From contig NZ_BMEU01000005.1 of NCBI RefSeq assembly GCF_014637085.1, positions 168,728 to 210,316 on the forward strand: 41,589 nt of DNA. Direction: 5' to 3'. Numbering within the stretch: the first letter of the stretch is position 1; each line of letters opens with the position of its first letter. Origin of the DNA: Comamonas phosphati (GTDB taxonomy: Bacteria > Pseudomonadota > Gammaproteobacteria > Burkholderiales > Burkholderiaceae_C). Below are positions 33,113 through 41,486 of this stretch, one piece after another. The notes under the pieces are model-generated. The model was not told the origin of the DNA and did not search any database. It saw only the letters and a list, made by a program, of their open reading frames with translations. Position numbers and translations under genes: made by a program.

Positions 33113-33180
33113 GCAGATTCGCTATCAGAATAGGCCTCAGCGCTTGACTGGAAATCGCTGACAGCTATATTTTTTGAAGC
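33113..33180. repeat. Repeat C relative after argA, with possible weak terminator
   Basis: CGCTATCAGAATAGG resembles the repeat C opening. It contains the dyad TCAGCG (33137-33142) and CGCTGA (33156-33161), with six T a few bases later, so it may end argA transcription weakly. Confidence 0.4.
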
Positions 33181-33326
33181 AATAACGGCCTGGCATGGCT
33201 GTGACTTGAGCTGCCGCAAGGTCTGCGTGCCTCCCCCCCCAGGACCGCAAGGCATTTGTTGCGTTGCGTCACAGCTGTTTCGGCCATCGTGGGTACAACA
33301 GGCATATTGCCCTGACTGGATACGCC

Positions 33327-35711
33327 ATGCCGCCCACCACACCACCAGCCCTGCCGCCCCAAGCCATCAGCCAGGATGTGCTCGCCGAAAAATACCTGGC
33401 GCCCGGCGAACAGACGGCCGAGGACCTTTACCGCCGCGTGGCCAAGGCCCTGGCCGCTGTCGAGAAAGAGGCGCTGCGCGGGCACTGGGAAGACAGGTTC
33501 CTCGCCAATCTGACGCGCGGCGCCATCGGCGCGGGCCGCATCATGGCCGCGGCCGGCCTGCAGACCAAGGCCACGCTGATCAACTGCTTCGTCCAGCCCG
33601 TGGCCGACGCCACCAACGGCTTCGATGCCCAGGGCAACCCCGGCATCTACACCGCACTGTCGCAGGCGGCCGAGACCATGCGCCGCGGCGGCGGCGTGGG
33701 TTATGACTTCTCCAACCTGCGGCCCAGGGGGTCCCTGGTGCGCGGCACCCACTCCTTTGCCTCGGGGCCCTGCTCCTTCATCGACGTGTTCGACGCCTCC
33801 TGCACCACGGTGGAGTCGGCCGGCGCGCGGCGCGGCGCGCAGATGGGGGTGCTGCGCATAGACCATCCCGATGTGCGCGAGTTCATCACGGCCAAGCGCC
33901 GGAAGGGCCGCTGGAACAATTTCAACGTCTCGGTGGGCGTGAGCAATGCCTTCATGCAGGCCGTGCAGGACGATGCGCCATGGCAGTTGGTGCACCAGGC
34001 CGCACCCAGCGACAGGCAGATCGCGGCCGGCGCCCAGCTGCGCGACGACGGCCTGTGGGTCTACCAGAGCCTGCCCGCACGCGAGCTGTGGGACGCCATC
34101 ATGCGTTCGGCCTACGACTTTGCCGAGCCCGGCATCCTGTTCCTGGACAACATCAACGCCGACAACAACCTCTGGTATGCCGAGCAGATCGCCGCCACCA
34201 ACCCCTGCGGCGAGCAGCCGCTGCCGCCCTATGGCTGCTGCGACCTGGGGCCCATCATCCTCACGCGCTTCGTGCATGCGCCCTTCACGCCCGAGGCGCA
34301 TTTCGACCTGGATGGCCTGCGCGAGGCCGTGGCCGTGCAGGTGCGCATGCTGGACAACGTGCTGGACGCCACCGTCTGGCCCCTGCCCGAGCAGCAGCGC
34401 GAAGCCCGGCAAAAGCGCCGCATCGGCCTGGGGTTCACGGGCCTGGGCGATGCACTGATCCTGCTGGGCCTGCACTATGCCAGCCCCGAGGGCCTGGCCC
34501 AGGCCGAAACCATTGCCCGCGCCATGCGCGACGCGGCCTATCTGGCCTCGGTGGAGCTGGCCAAGGAAAAAGGTGCGTTTGCGCTGTTCAACGCCAGGCA
34601 GTACCTGCAAGGCAGCTTCATCAGGCGGCTGCCCAAGGAGATTCGCGCAGCCATCAAGAAGCACGGCATACGCAACAGCCACCTGCTGTCCATCGCGCCC
34701 ACGGGCACGGTGTCGCTGGCCTTTGCCGACAATGCTTCCAACGGCATCGAGCCGCCATTCTCCTGGACCTATACGCGCAAGAAACGCAGGGCCGATGGCG
34801 GCGCCGAGTTCTACACGGTGGAAGACCATGCCTGGCGCCTGTACCGCGCACTGCATGGCGACAGCGCCCCGCTGCCCGACTACTTCGTGAGCGCTCTGGA
34901 GCTCAGCGCCTCGGAGCACGTGGCCATGATGCGCGCGGTGCAGCCTTATATCGACACCTCGATTTCCAAGACCGTCAACATCCCGGCCGACTATCCGTTC
35001 GAGGACTTCAAGCATCTCTACATGCAATGCTGGGAGGCCGGCCTCAAGGGCTGCGCCACCTACCGCCCCAACGACACGCTGGGTGCGGTGCTGGCCATGG
35101 AGCCGGCAGCAGGGCCAGCGGGCAATACCGCGGGATCAGGGATGAGCGCCGTGATCGAGCGCCGCCCCGAGGGGCCGCTGAACGCCGTGGTGGACAAGAT
35201 CGAATACTTCACGCGCGACGGCGTGCGGCGCCTGTACCTGGTGGTGAGCTTCATGGTCGCCGACGGCGTGGAGCGTCCCATCGAGTTCTTCATGCCCGTG
35301 GGCCAGACCGGCGAGAGCCAGCAATGGATCACAGCCACCATGCGCAGCCTGAGCCTGGCCGCGCGCGGCGGGTTTCTCGACAAGGCCCTGGCCGACCTGC
35401 GCAAGGTGGCCTGGGACCGGGGCCCCGTGCGCTATGGTTTCAAGGCCCGCGAGGACGGCAGCCGCATCCCGCTGTGGCATGACAGCGAAGTGGCCCTGCT
35501 GGCCTTTGCCATCCAGAGCATCATCGCCAACCGCGGCCAGCCCCAGCCAGTCTCAGTGACCCCGGCCACCGCGGCCACGTCGGCATCGCCACCCGAACCC
35601 ATCTTGCCGACCAGCGGCAGCAAATGCCCCGAGTGCGGCGCCCAGGCCGTGATCCAGAAGGACGGCTGCTCGTTTTGCACGGCCTGCGGCTACATAGGCG
35701 CCTGCGGCTGA
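33327..35711 (+). CDS. nrdJ: Adenosylcobalamin-dependent ribonucleotide reductase (class II)
   Basis: Class II reductase makes deoxyribonucleotides using adenosylcobalamin to create a thiyl radical, and works with or without oxygen. The start is the ATG at 33327 (794 aa); an open frame from 33264 lacks a suitable start context. Key features are LINCFVQP (first redox cysteine), the NPCGEQPLPPYGCCDLG active site with the radical cysteine and Glu, and the barrel segment SIAPTGTVSLAFADNASNGI. A TSCPD-like domain (PEGPLNAVVDKIEY) follows, then a C-terminal zinc-ribbon/redox tail (CPECG, CTACGYIGACG). No cobalamin riboswitch is visible in the 214 bp upstream, and no clear NrdR box pair. Confidence 0.96.
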   Translation: MPPTTPPALPPQAISQDVLAEKYLAPGEQTAEDLYRRVAKALAAVEKEALRGHWEDRFLANLTRGAIGAGRIMAAAGLQTKATLINCFVQPVADATNGFDAQGNPGIYTALSQAAETMRRGGGVGYDFSNLRPRGSLVRGTHSFASGPCSFIDVFDASCTTVESAGARRGAQMGVLRIDHPDVREFITAKRRKGRWNNFNVSVGVSNAFMQAVQDDAPWQLVHQAAPSDRQIAAGAQLRDDGLWVYQSLPARELWDAIMRSAYDFAEPGILFLDNINADNNLWYAEQIAATNPCGEQPLPPYGCCDLGPIILTRFVHAPFTPEAHFDLDGLREAVAVQVRMLDNVLDATVWPLPEQQREARQKRRIGLGFTGLGDALILLGLHYASPEGLAQAETIARAMRDAAYLASVELAKEKGAFALFNARQYLQGSFIRRLPKEIRAAIKKHGIRNSHLLSIAPTGTVSLAFADNASNGIEPPFSWTYTRKKRRADGGAEFYTVEDHAWRLYRALHGDSAPLPDYFVSALELSASEHVAMMRAVQPYIDTSISKTVNIPADYPFEDFKHLYMQCWEAGLKGCATYRPNDTLGAVLAMEPAAGPAGNTAGSGMSAVIERRPEGPLNAVVDKIEYFTRDGVRRLYLVVSFMVADGVERPIEFFMPVGQTGESQQWITATMRSLSLAARGGFLDKALADLRKVAWDRGPVRYGFKAREDGSRIPLWHDSEVALLAFAIQSIIANRGQPQPVSVTPATAATSASPPEPILPTSGSKCPECGAQAVIQKDGCSFCTACGYIGACG

Positions 35712-35736
35712 GCCTGCCCGCTCAGGCCGCCTAATC

Positions 35737-36642
35737 TCAGATGGCGTAATACCAGCGCTTGACCGCTTCGCCGGCCCTGGCCAGCGCGGCCTCCTGGCCC
35801 GCGATGTCGAGCTTGCTGCCCGTGAGATAGGCCGTGACCAGCACGGGTTCGGACTGCGGCGTGGGCCAGATGATGATGGCGTCGCAGGCCGTGCCGTTGT
35901 TGCCGGTGCCGGTCTTGCCGCCGACCTTCCAGGTCGCCGGCATGCCGGCCCGCAATCGCCTGTCGCCGGTGCGGCTGTCCACCATCCATTGCTGCAGCAG
36001 CGCACGGCCGAAACCCTCGAACACATCGCCCAGCAGCAGATTCTGCATGGTGTGCAGCATGGCCTGGGGCGTGGTGGTGTCGCGCTCGTCCCCGGTCCGC
36101 GCTTCGTTGAGCGTGGGCTCGTTGCGGTCCAGGCGCGTGACCTGGTCGTCCATCTCGCGCAGCCAGGTCGTCAGGCCCGCGGGGCCGCCCGTGGCGTCGA
36201 GCAGCACGTTGGCCGCCGTGTTGTCGCTCAAGACCACGGCGGCCTCGCACAGTTCCTGGGCCGTCATGCCGCCGTCGGCACCGGCACGCTTTTCGGTGGC
36301 CGGAGAATACGGCACCAGTTCCGAGGGCGAGTAGTAAATCTTGCGCCACAGGCTGAGATCGCCTTTCTGCGCCAGATACAGCACGCGCGCGGCCAGCAGC
36401 AGCTTGAAGGTGCTGCACATGGGAAAGCGCTCGTCGCTGCGCCAGCCGGCTTCGGCGCCCGACACCGTGTCCAGCGCATGGATGCCCAGCCGCCCCTGCG
36501 CCTGGGCTTCGACGGCCGCGAGTTCATCGGACAGCGTGCTGGCCGCCTGCAATTGCTTCTTGGTCGGCAAGGCACAGCTGCTCAGACCCCAGGAGGCCAG
36601 GCCCAGAGCGATGGATGTCGCCACAAAACTGCGTCGTTGCAT
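35737..36642 (-). CDS. Class A beta-lactamase, predicted lipoprotein
   Basis: This is a serine beta-lactamase that hydrolyses penicillins and possibly cephalosporins. All class A motifs are intact: Ser77-x-x-Lys80 (CSTFK, Ambler 70/73), Ser-Asp-Asn 139-141 (130-132), Glu175 in RNEPTLNE (166) and Lys-Thr-Gly 243-245 (234-236). The N-terminus has twin arginines (QRRSFVATS), a hydrophobic stretch and a lipobox-like LSSC (Cys23), so it may be a Tat-exported lipoprotein. A Cys precedes the catalytic Ser, but the position-238 partner is Gly, so a KPC-type disulfide is absent. A GAGGGA ribosome site precedes the ATG. No AmpR-like regulator is adjacent. The substrate range cannot be read from sequence. 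Confidence 0.95.
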   Translation of the reverse strand: MQRRSFVATSIALGLASWGLSSCALPTKKQLQAASTLSDELAAVEAQAQGRLGIHALDTVSGAEAGWRSDERFPMCSTFKLLLAARVLYLAQKGDLSLWRKIYYSPSELVPYSPATEKRAGADGGMTAQELCEAAVVLSDNTAANVLLDATGGPAGLTTWLREMDDQVTRLDRNEPTLNEARTGDERDTTTPQAMLHTMQNLLLGDVFEGFGRALLQQWMVDSRTGDRRLRAGMPATWKVGGKTGTGNNGTACDAIIIWPTPQSEPVLVTAYLTGSKLDIAGQEAALARAGEAVKRWYYAI

Positions 36643-36671
36643 AAGTCCCTCTTTCGGTCACGCTATACAAG

Positions 36672-36700
36672 TTGAAGCATACAACGGCTGCAAGTACATT
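36672..36700 (+). promoter_or_regulatory. Putative sigma70 promoter for the GST gene
   Basis: TTGAAG (36672-36677) and TACATT (36695-36700) are separated by 17 bp and lie 52 bp before the GST start codon. The 110-bp gap must also hold the promoter for the divergent beta-lactamase. Confidence 0.4.
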
Positions 36701-36752
36701 ACCCACCCCGGCCGCGCAGGCCAACTGCAGCTTTTCTTTCCCTCGACCTTTC

Positions 36753-37442
36753 ATGCCCGACTTGCCCAACACTCCTGCCGCCCTGCCCACGCTGTACTCC
36801 TTCCGCCGCTGCCCCTACGCCATCCGCGCCCGCCTGGCGCTGGCCCATGCGGGCCTGGCCTGCGAGCTGCGCGAGATCAATCTGCGCAGCAAGCCCCAGG
36901 CGCTGCTGGATGCTTCGCCCAAGGGCACGGTGCCGGTGCTGGTGCTGCAGGGCGGCGAAGTGATCGAGCAGAGCCTGGACATCATGCTGCACGCGCTGCG
37001 CAGCCGCGACCCCGACGGCTGGCTGGCACCCACGCATGGCAGCCTTCAGGAGATGCTGGCGCTGATAGAGCGCAACGACGGCTTCTTCAAGCAGGCGCTG
37101 GACCGCTGCAAATACCCCGAGCGCCACGGCGCCGAGGACGTCAACCAGGCCCGGATCGATGCACTGACCTGGCTGTCCGCGCTCAACGAGCAGTTGGAGG
37201 AAACCGGCTATCTGTTCGGCCTCAACCCCAGCCTGGCCGACATGGCGCTGCGCCCCTTCGTGCGCCAGTACGCACGCATCGACGAAGCCCGGTGGACCGA
37301 ACAGCCCTGGCCCCATCTGCAGGGCTGGCTGCAGCGCTGGATAGACTCGGCCCTGTTTGCCGAAGTGATGGAAACCTATCCGGGCTGGGTGCCCGGCACC
37401 GTCGGCCCGGTATTCGTGAGCGACAGCGTGGAAAGCGACTGA
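36753..37442 (+). CDS. Glutathione S-transferase family protein
   Basis: The 229-residue protein has an N-terminal thioredoxin-fold domain (about 12-85) with RRCPYAIRARLAL (CPYA), a catalytic-cysteine type close to glutaredoxin 2 and omega-class GSTs, followed by PKGTVPVL and the glutathione-binding EQSLDIM. The all-helical C-terminal domain is at about 95-210. A cysteine rather than Ser or Tyr suggests disulfide or deglutathionylation chemistry more than conjugation. The start is the ATG at 36753; an open frame from 36672 overlaps the promoter. It converges on dsbB across a bidirectional terminator. The physiological substrate is unknown. Confidence 0.88.
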   Translation: MPDLPNTPAALPTLYSFRRCPYAIRARLALAHAGLACELREINLRSKPQALLDASPKGTVPVLVLQGGEVIEQSLDIMLHALRSRDPDGWLAPTHGSLQEMLALIERNDGFFKQALDRCKYPERHGAEDVNQARIDALTWLSALNEQLEETGYLFGLNPSLADMALRPFVRQYARIDEARWTEQPWPHLQGWLQRWIDSALFAEVMETYPGWVPGTVGPVFVSDSVESD

Positions 37443-37461
37443 GGCAGCACAAGCCCAAACG

Positions 37462-37548
37462 AAAAATGGCACCCCACGCTCCCCACTGCGTGTGGTCGCT
37501 GCTCCTCCAAGAGGGGCGCTTTTCATCTTGGGGCGGCCCGGCGATGAA
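37462..37548 (-). repeat. Dispersed intergenic repeat A, copy 2 (inverted)
   Basis: The reverse complement matches 3112-3200 in blocks TTCATCGCCGGGCCGCCCCA, GAAAAGCGCCCCTCT and CACGCAGTG. It lies between the GST stop and the terminator. Confidence 0.7.
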
Positions 37549-37579
37549 AAAGCCCTGCCGAAATCCGGCAGGGCTTTTT
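37547..37579. terminator. Bidirectional terminator between GST and dsbB
   Basis: A perfect 14-bp stem, AAAAAGCCCTGCCG (37547-37560) and CGGCAGGGCTTTTT (37566-37579), with loop aaatc. A- and T-runs serve both convergent genes. Confidence 0.95.
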
Positions 37580-37601
37580 CACATCTGGGAATCGGGCAGT
37601 A

Positions 37602-38102
37602 TCAGCGGCGTCCTGCGCGAATCATCAGCACGAGCAGAACCACGGCGAACCCTGCAAAGCAGATGAAGGACCAGTTGGCGATCGAGCCGCCCAGCAAGGT
37701 CCAGTCCACCGTTGCGCAGTCGCCCGAGCCGCGGAAGATCATGGGCACGGCGCGGCTGATGGGATAGTTTTCGATCATCCCGTAGAAGTCGCGGCCGCAG
37801 GTCGCGAATTCGGGGGGATACCATTGCAGCCAGCTCTGGCGGGCCGCGACAAAGGCGCCGAAGCCGCTCATCAGCAGCGCCAGCAGGCCAAAGCTCATCC
37901 ACCAGCCTTTTCTGCCCCTGAGGCTTGCCAAGCCTGCAAATATCGCTACACCGATGAGAGCATAGCGCTGCACGATGCACATGGGACAAGGCTCGAGCCC
38001 CACCACGTGCTGCAGGTACAGGCCAAAGGCCAGCATGGCCACGCAAGCGGCGCTGATCAGCGCCAGAACGCGCCGGGGCGCGGTTTCAAACCATCGAAGC
38101 AT
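37602..38102 (-). CDS. dsbB: Disulfide bond formation protein DsbB
   Basis: DsbB is a four-helix inner-membrane protein that reoxidises periplasmic DsbA and passes electrons to quinones. The start is the ATG at 38102 (166 aa, MLRWFETAPRR), with AGAGAG upstream; a longer frame adds Arg/Pro-rich residues of no family likeness. Both redox pairs are present: Cys39-Cys42 (EPCPMC) in the first periplasmic loop and Cys102 and Cys129 (ATCGRDF, GSGDCAT) in the second, with the quinone-site Arg46 (IVQRY). It may support folding of periplasmic proteins generally; no link to the nearby beta-lactamase is implied. Confidence 0.96.
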   Translation of the reverse strand: MLRWFETAPRRVLALISAACVAMLAFGLYLQHVVGLEPCPMCIVQRYALIGVAIFAGLASLRGRKGWWMSFGLLALLMSGFGAFVAARQSWLQWYPPEFATCGRDFYGMIENYPISRAVPMIFRGSGDCATVDWTLLGGSIANWSFICFAGFAVVLLVLMIRAGRR

Positions 38103-38162
38103 CAATGCTCTCTTTCTGCGAAATTTTCCGGACCATATGCAAGCCGAGGATAGCGCCTCCAG

Positions 38163-38267
38163 TCCATGAAACGGCGCGACCCAAGCCAGAGACGCCGAGC
38201 AAGGGCCGCCCCGCAGCGAGGGCCTCGCCCCCCTTCCAGGGGGAAGGCGCAAAGCGCCTCAGGGGGT
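38163..38267 (+). repeat. Dispersed repeat B, copy 1
   Basis: This direct repeat of 41350-41481 shares CATGAAACGG, GACGCC(G/A)AGCAAG, GCAGCGAGGGC, GGGGGAAG and GCTCAGGGGGT-like ends (here CCTCAGGGGGT). It contains small palindromes (CCCCCTTCCAGGGGG, GGCGCAAAGCGCC). It lies immediately after the cysA stop. Confidence 0.75.
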
Positions 38268-38268
38268 A

Positions 38269-39396
38269 TCAAATTCCCGCAGCCTCATCCAGAAACACTT
38301 TGGCTCTGCGCGGCGTGACCACCAGGGTCTCGCCTTCGCGCAAATCCATGTCCTTGAACTGCTGCGCGGGAATCTGGGCCTCGATCAAGCTGTCGTTCCC
38401 GGCATTGTCGGAGGTTTGTGCCGACTCGGAGGGAATAAGTTCCAGGCGGGCGATGGGACCGACCACGATGGCGCGCGACAGCTGGGCCACGATGCCCGTG
38501 GGCCGGCCCTGGGCGTCGAGGTTCTGGCCCGGCGAATAGCGCTCCACCTCCAGATCGTGCGGGCGCACATAGGCAAAGGCCTGGCTGTGGTGCACGCCCT
38601 TGGCATCGGAGCTGTCTAGTTCCATGCCCTCTTCCAGGTACACGCGGCCATCGCTGGCCCGGCCCTTGAAGAGGTTGACGTCGCCGAGAAAGCCATAGAC
38701 GAAAGGCGTGGCCGGGTTGTCCCAGACTTCCTGGGGCGTGCCCTGCTGCTCGATCCTGCCCTGGTTGATGACGACCACGCGGTCGGCCACTTCCAGCGCC
38801 TCTTCCTGGTCGTGGGTCACGAAGATCGAGGTCACGTGCAGCTCGTCGTGCAACTGGCGCAGCCATCTTCTCAGCTCTTTTCTCACCTTGGCATCGAGCG
38901 CGCCAAAGGGCTCGTCCAGCAGCAGCACCTTGGGCTCGACCGCCAGGGCGCGGGCCAGGGCGATACGCTGGCGCTGGCCGCCCGAGAGCTGGGACGGGTA
39001 GCGGTCCGCGATCCAGTCCAGCTGCACCAGCTTGAGCAGGCTCATCACCTTGTCACGGATGAAGGCCTCGCTGGGCCGCTCCTTGCGGGGCTTGACGCGC
39101 AGGCCGAAGGCCACGTTCTCAAACACGGTCATGTGGCGGAACAGCGCATAGTGCTGGAACACAAAGCCCACGTTGCGCTCGCGCACGTGCACGTCGGTCG
39201 TGTCCTCGCCGCTGAAATGGATGCTGCCCACATCGGCCGTTTCCAGGCCGGCGATGATGCGCAGCAGCGTGGTCTTGCCGCAGCCGGACGGCCCGAGCAG
39301 CGCGATCAGCTCGCCCGACTTGATGTCCAGGCTCACATCGCGCAGGGCCTGGAAGTCGCCGAACTGCTTGCTGACATTGCGGATTTCGATACTCAT
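38269..39396 (-). CDS. cysA: Sulfate/thiosulfate ABC transporter ATP-binding protein
   Basis: CysA is the ATPase of the high-affinity sulfate/thiosulfate importer. Translation starts at the ATG at 39396 (375 aa, [13 protein letters not shown]); the frame stays open far upstream only because it shadows cysW. Visible are Walker [10 protein letters not shown] (about 35-43), Q-loop FQHYALF, the signature [15 protein letters not shown], Walker B VLLLDEP and the switch His in FVTHDQ. A C-terminal regulatory beta-domain (about 240-375) is present. It is the last gene of cysT-cysW-cysA, 29 bp after cysW. Confidence 0.97.
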   Translation of the reverse strand: MSIEIRNVSKQFGDFQALRDVSLDIKSGELIALLGPSGCGKTTLLRIIAGLETADVGSIHFSGEDTTDVHVRERNVGFVFQHYALFRHMTVFENVAFGLRVKPRKERPSEAFIRDKVMSLLKLVQLDWIADRYPSQLSGGQRQRIALARALAVEPKVLLLDEPFGALDAKVRKELRRWLRQLHDELHVTSIFVTHDQEEALEVADRVVVINQGRIEQQGTPQEVWDNPATPFVYGFLGDVNLFKGRASDGRVYLEEGMELDSSDAKGVHHSQAFAYVRPHDLEVERYSPGQNLDAQGRPTGIVAQLSRAIVVGPIARLELIPSESAQTSDNAGNDSLIEAQIPAQQFKDMDLREGETLVVTPRRAKVFLDEAAGI

Positions 39397-39425
39397 GATG
39401 AATCTCTGGTTCTGATGCAGGCAGC

Positions 39426-40448
39426 TCAGGCTGCCTTGGCAATGGGGGGCGTCGGACGTTCCGGCGGTGCCTCGGCCGCAGCCTTGGCCAGCTGTTCGGC
39501 GCGCCACTCGGCAATCGACTTGATGACCAGCGTCACCAGGGCCAGCAGCGCCAGCAGCGAGGCCACGGCAAAGGCGGCGGCGGCCTGGTAGTCGGCATAC
39601 AGCACTTCGACGTGCAGCGGCATGGTGTTGGTCTGGCCGCGGATATGGCCCGAGACCACGGACACGGCGCCGAACTCGCCCATGGCCCGCGCATTGCACA
39701 GGATCACGCCGTAGACCAGGCCCCACTTGATATTGGGCAGCGTGACCTTCCAGAAGGTCTGCCAGCCCGAGGCGCCCAGCACGACGGCGGCCTGCTCCTC
39801 GTCGCTGCCCTGGGCCTGCATCAGCGGAATCAGCTCGCGGGCAATGAACGGGAAGGTCACGAAGATGGTGGCCAGCACGATGCCGGGCACGGCAAACACG
39901 ATCTGCAGGTTGTGCGCTGCCAGCCAGTCGCCGAACCAGCCGTTGGCGCCAAACACCAGCACGTACATCAGGCCCGCCACCACGGGCGAGATCGAGAACG
40001 GCAGGTCGATCAGCGTGGTCAGAAAGGCCTTGCCCTTGAACTCGTACTTGGCGATGCACCAGGCCGCGGCAAGGCCGAAGACCAGGTTCAGCGGCACCGA
40101 GATCAGCGCCGTCAGCAGCGTGAGCTTGATGGCGGAGATGGCATCGGGCTCGGCCAGGGCCGTGACGTAGGCGTCCCAGCCCTTGGCCAGCGCTTCGCCG
40201 AACACGGAAAGCAACGGCAGGATGAGGAACAGGCCCATGAAGCCCAGGGCAATGGTGGTCAGCACCCAGCGCACCCAGCGCGGCTCGGTGGTGGTGAGCT
40301 TCTCGGGCCTGGCGCTCCTGGACGGCGCGGTGATCCTGTAGAGCGCCACGAGCACCACCAGCGCCAGAAGCACGGCGGTGATCAGGTGCGCCCAGATCGG
40401 CAGCAATGGGGGAAACAGCTGCATCACGAGGTCATGGATGGTCTGCAT
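39426..40448 (-). CDS. cysW: Sulfate ABC transporter permease CysW, N-terminally extended
   Basis: CysW is one of the two membrane subunits of the sulfate/thiosulfate importer. It has the permease core with the cytoplasmic EAA loop ([20 protein letters not shown]), which docks on CysA, and [16 protein letters not shown] and the [15 protein letters not shown] block. At 340 residues it is about 50 longer than E. coli CysW, because an additional N-terminal membrane helix (about 18-40) and a linker precede the normal first helix. The ATG overlaps the cysT stop in TGATG, and no other start lies before the core, so the extension is genuine. The C-terminus is Pro/Ala-rich. Confidence 0.95.
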   Translation of the reverse strand: MQTIHDLVMQLFPPLLPIWAHLITAVLLALVVLVALYRITAPSRSARPEKLTTTEPRWVRWVLTTIALGFMGLFLILPLLSVFGEALAKGWDAYVTALAEPDAISAIKLTLLTALISVPLNLVFGLAAAWCIAKYEFKGKAFLTTLIDLPFSISPVVAGLMYVLVFGANGWFGDWLAAHNLQIVFAVPGIVLATIFVTFPFIARELIPLMQAQGSDEEQAAVVLGASGWQTFWKVTLPNIKWGLVYGVILCNARAMGEFGAVSVVSGHIRGQTNTMPLHVEVLYADYQAAAAFAVASLLALLALVTLVIKSIAEWRAEQLAKAAAEAPPERPTPPIAKAA

Positions 40449-41305
40449 CAGCGGCCTCCCACGGTCTTGCGCTGCCAGGCCTGCAGCGCGTTGATCAGCA
40501 GCAGCAGCACGAAGGAGATGATCAGCATGACCACGGCCACGGCGGTGGCGCCGGCCAGGTCATGCTGGTCCAGCTTGGCCATGATGATGAGCGGAGTGAT
40601 TTCGGAAACCATGGGGATGTTGCCCGCAATGAAGATGACCGAGCCGTACTCGCCCACGGCGCGTGCAAACGCCATGGCAAAGCCCGTGAGCAAGGCCGGG
40701 CCGATGTGCGGCAGGATGACCTTGTAGAAAATCTGCCAGCGCGAAGCGCCCAGGCTGGTGGCCGCCTCCTCCAGCTCCTGCTCGAAGTCTTCCAGCACCG
40801 GCTGCACCGTGCGCACCACGAAAGGCAGGCCGATGAAGATCAGCGCGATGGCGATGCCCTTGGCGTTGTAGGCCATCTGAATGCCCAGCGACTCGAAGTA
40901 CTGGCCCACCCAGCCATTGCCCGCGTACAGCGCCGACAGCGAGATGCCGGCCACGGCCGTGGGCAGGGCGAACGGCAGGTCCACCAGCGCGTCCACCATT
41001 TTCTTGCCGGGGAACTGGTAGCGCACCAGCACCCAGGCGATCAGCATGCCGAACACCACGTTCACGCAGGCGGCGATGAAGGACATGGAAAACGACAGCT
41101 TGTAGGACGCCACGACCGGCGGCGCGGTCACGGCGTTCCAGAACTGGCCCCAGGTCAGGGAGAAGCTGGCCGAGATCAGCGCCACCAGCGGGATGAGTAC
41201 GATGATGCTCAGATAGAAGATCGTGTAGCCCAGCGTCAGCCCGAAACCGGGCAGGACGCGCTTGGCGCTGCGCGCCTTGCGTGGGGCTGGAACAGCAGAT
41301 GACAT
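40448..41305 (-). CDS. cysT: Sulfate ABC transporter permease CysT (CysU)
   Basis: CysT pairs with CysW to form the sulfate/thiosulfate channel. The 285-residue protein (ATG at 41305; a TTG two codons upstream is an alternative) has six helices, with [15 protein letters not shown] and the EAA loop [19 protein letters not shown], then [17 protein letters not shown]. It is the first gene of the operon in this window. The periplasmic binding protein gene (sbp or cysP), often just upstream, is absent from the 280 bp shown, which instead hold repeat B and the edge of an insertion sequence. Confidence 0.96.
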   Translation of the reverse strand: MSSAVPAPRKARSAKRVLPGFGLTLGYTIFYLSIIVLIPLVALISASFSLTWGQFWNAVTAPPVVASYKLSFSMSFIAACVNVVFGMLIAWVLVRYQFPGKKMVDALVDLPFALPTAVAGISLSALYAGNGWVGQYFESLGIQMAYNAKGIAIALIFIGLPFVVRTVQPVLEDFEQELEEAATSLGASRWQIFYKVILPHIGPALLTGFAMAFARAVGEYGSVIFIAGNIPMVSEITPLIIMAKLDQHDLAGATAVAVVMLIISFVLLLLINALQAWQRKTVGGR

Positions 41306-41349
41306 ATTCAAAAGCGACTCAGAGAGATTTCTGCAGATAGCCGGTACAG

Positions 41350-41481
41350 CTCATGAAACGGGCACGCGCCAGAAACTGGCGCGATGCAAGTCAGGGACGC
41401 CAAGCAAGAGCCGCCTCGCAGCGAGGGCGTCGTCCCCCTCCCGAAGAGAGAGGGGGAAGCCGCGTCAGCGGCTCAGGGGGT
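41350..41481 (+). repeat. Dispersed repeat B, copy 2
   Basis: This is a direct copy of 38163-38267, with an extra inner palindrome (GCGCCAGAAACTGGCGC). The CTAG at 41483-41486 just past its end appears to be the target of an insertion sequence. Confidence 0.75.
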
Positions 41482-41486
41482 GCTAG

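Noticed and set aside
33113-33326. Cobalamin riboswitch before nrdJ
   Set aside because: No B12-box or supporting helices were recognised by eye; a covariance search would settle it.
33165-35027. 620-codon minus-strand open frame
   Set aside because: It is antisense to nrdJ, whose active-site motifs are unmistakable.
35737-36642. KPC/NMC-like carbapenemase
   Set aside because: The Cys before the catalytic Ser has no partner Cys at position 238 (Gly there), so the hallmark disulfide is absent.
39397-40059. Possible 596-residue long form of CysA
   Set aside because: The added sequence is a shadow of cysW; CysA homologues begin at [13 protein letters not shown].
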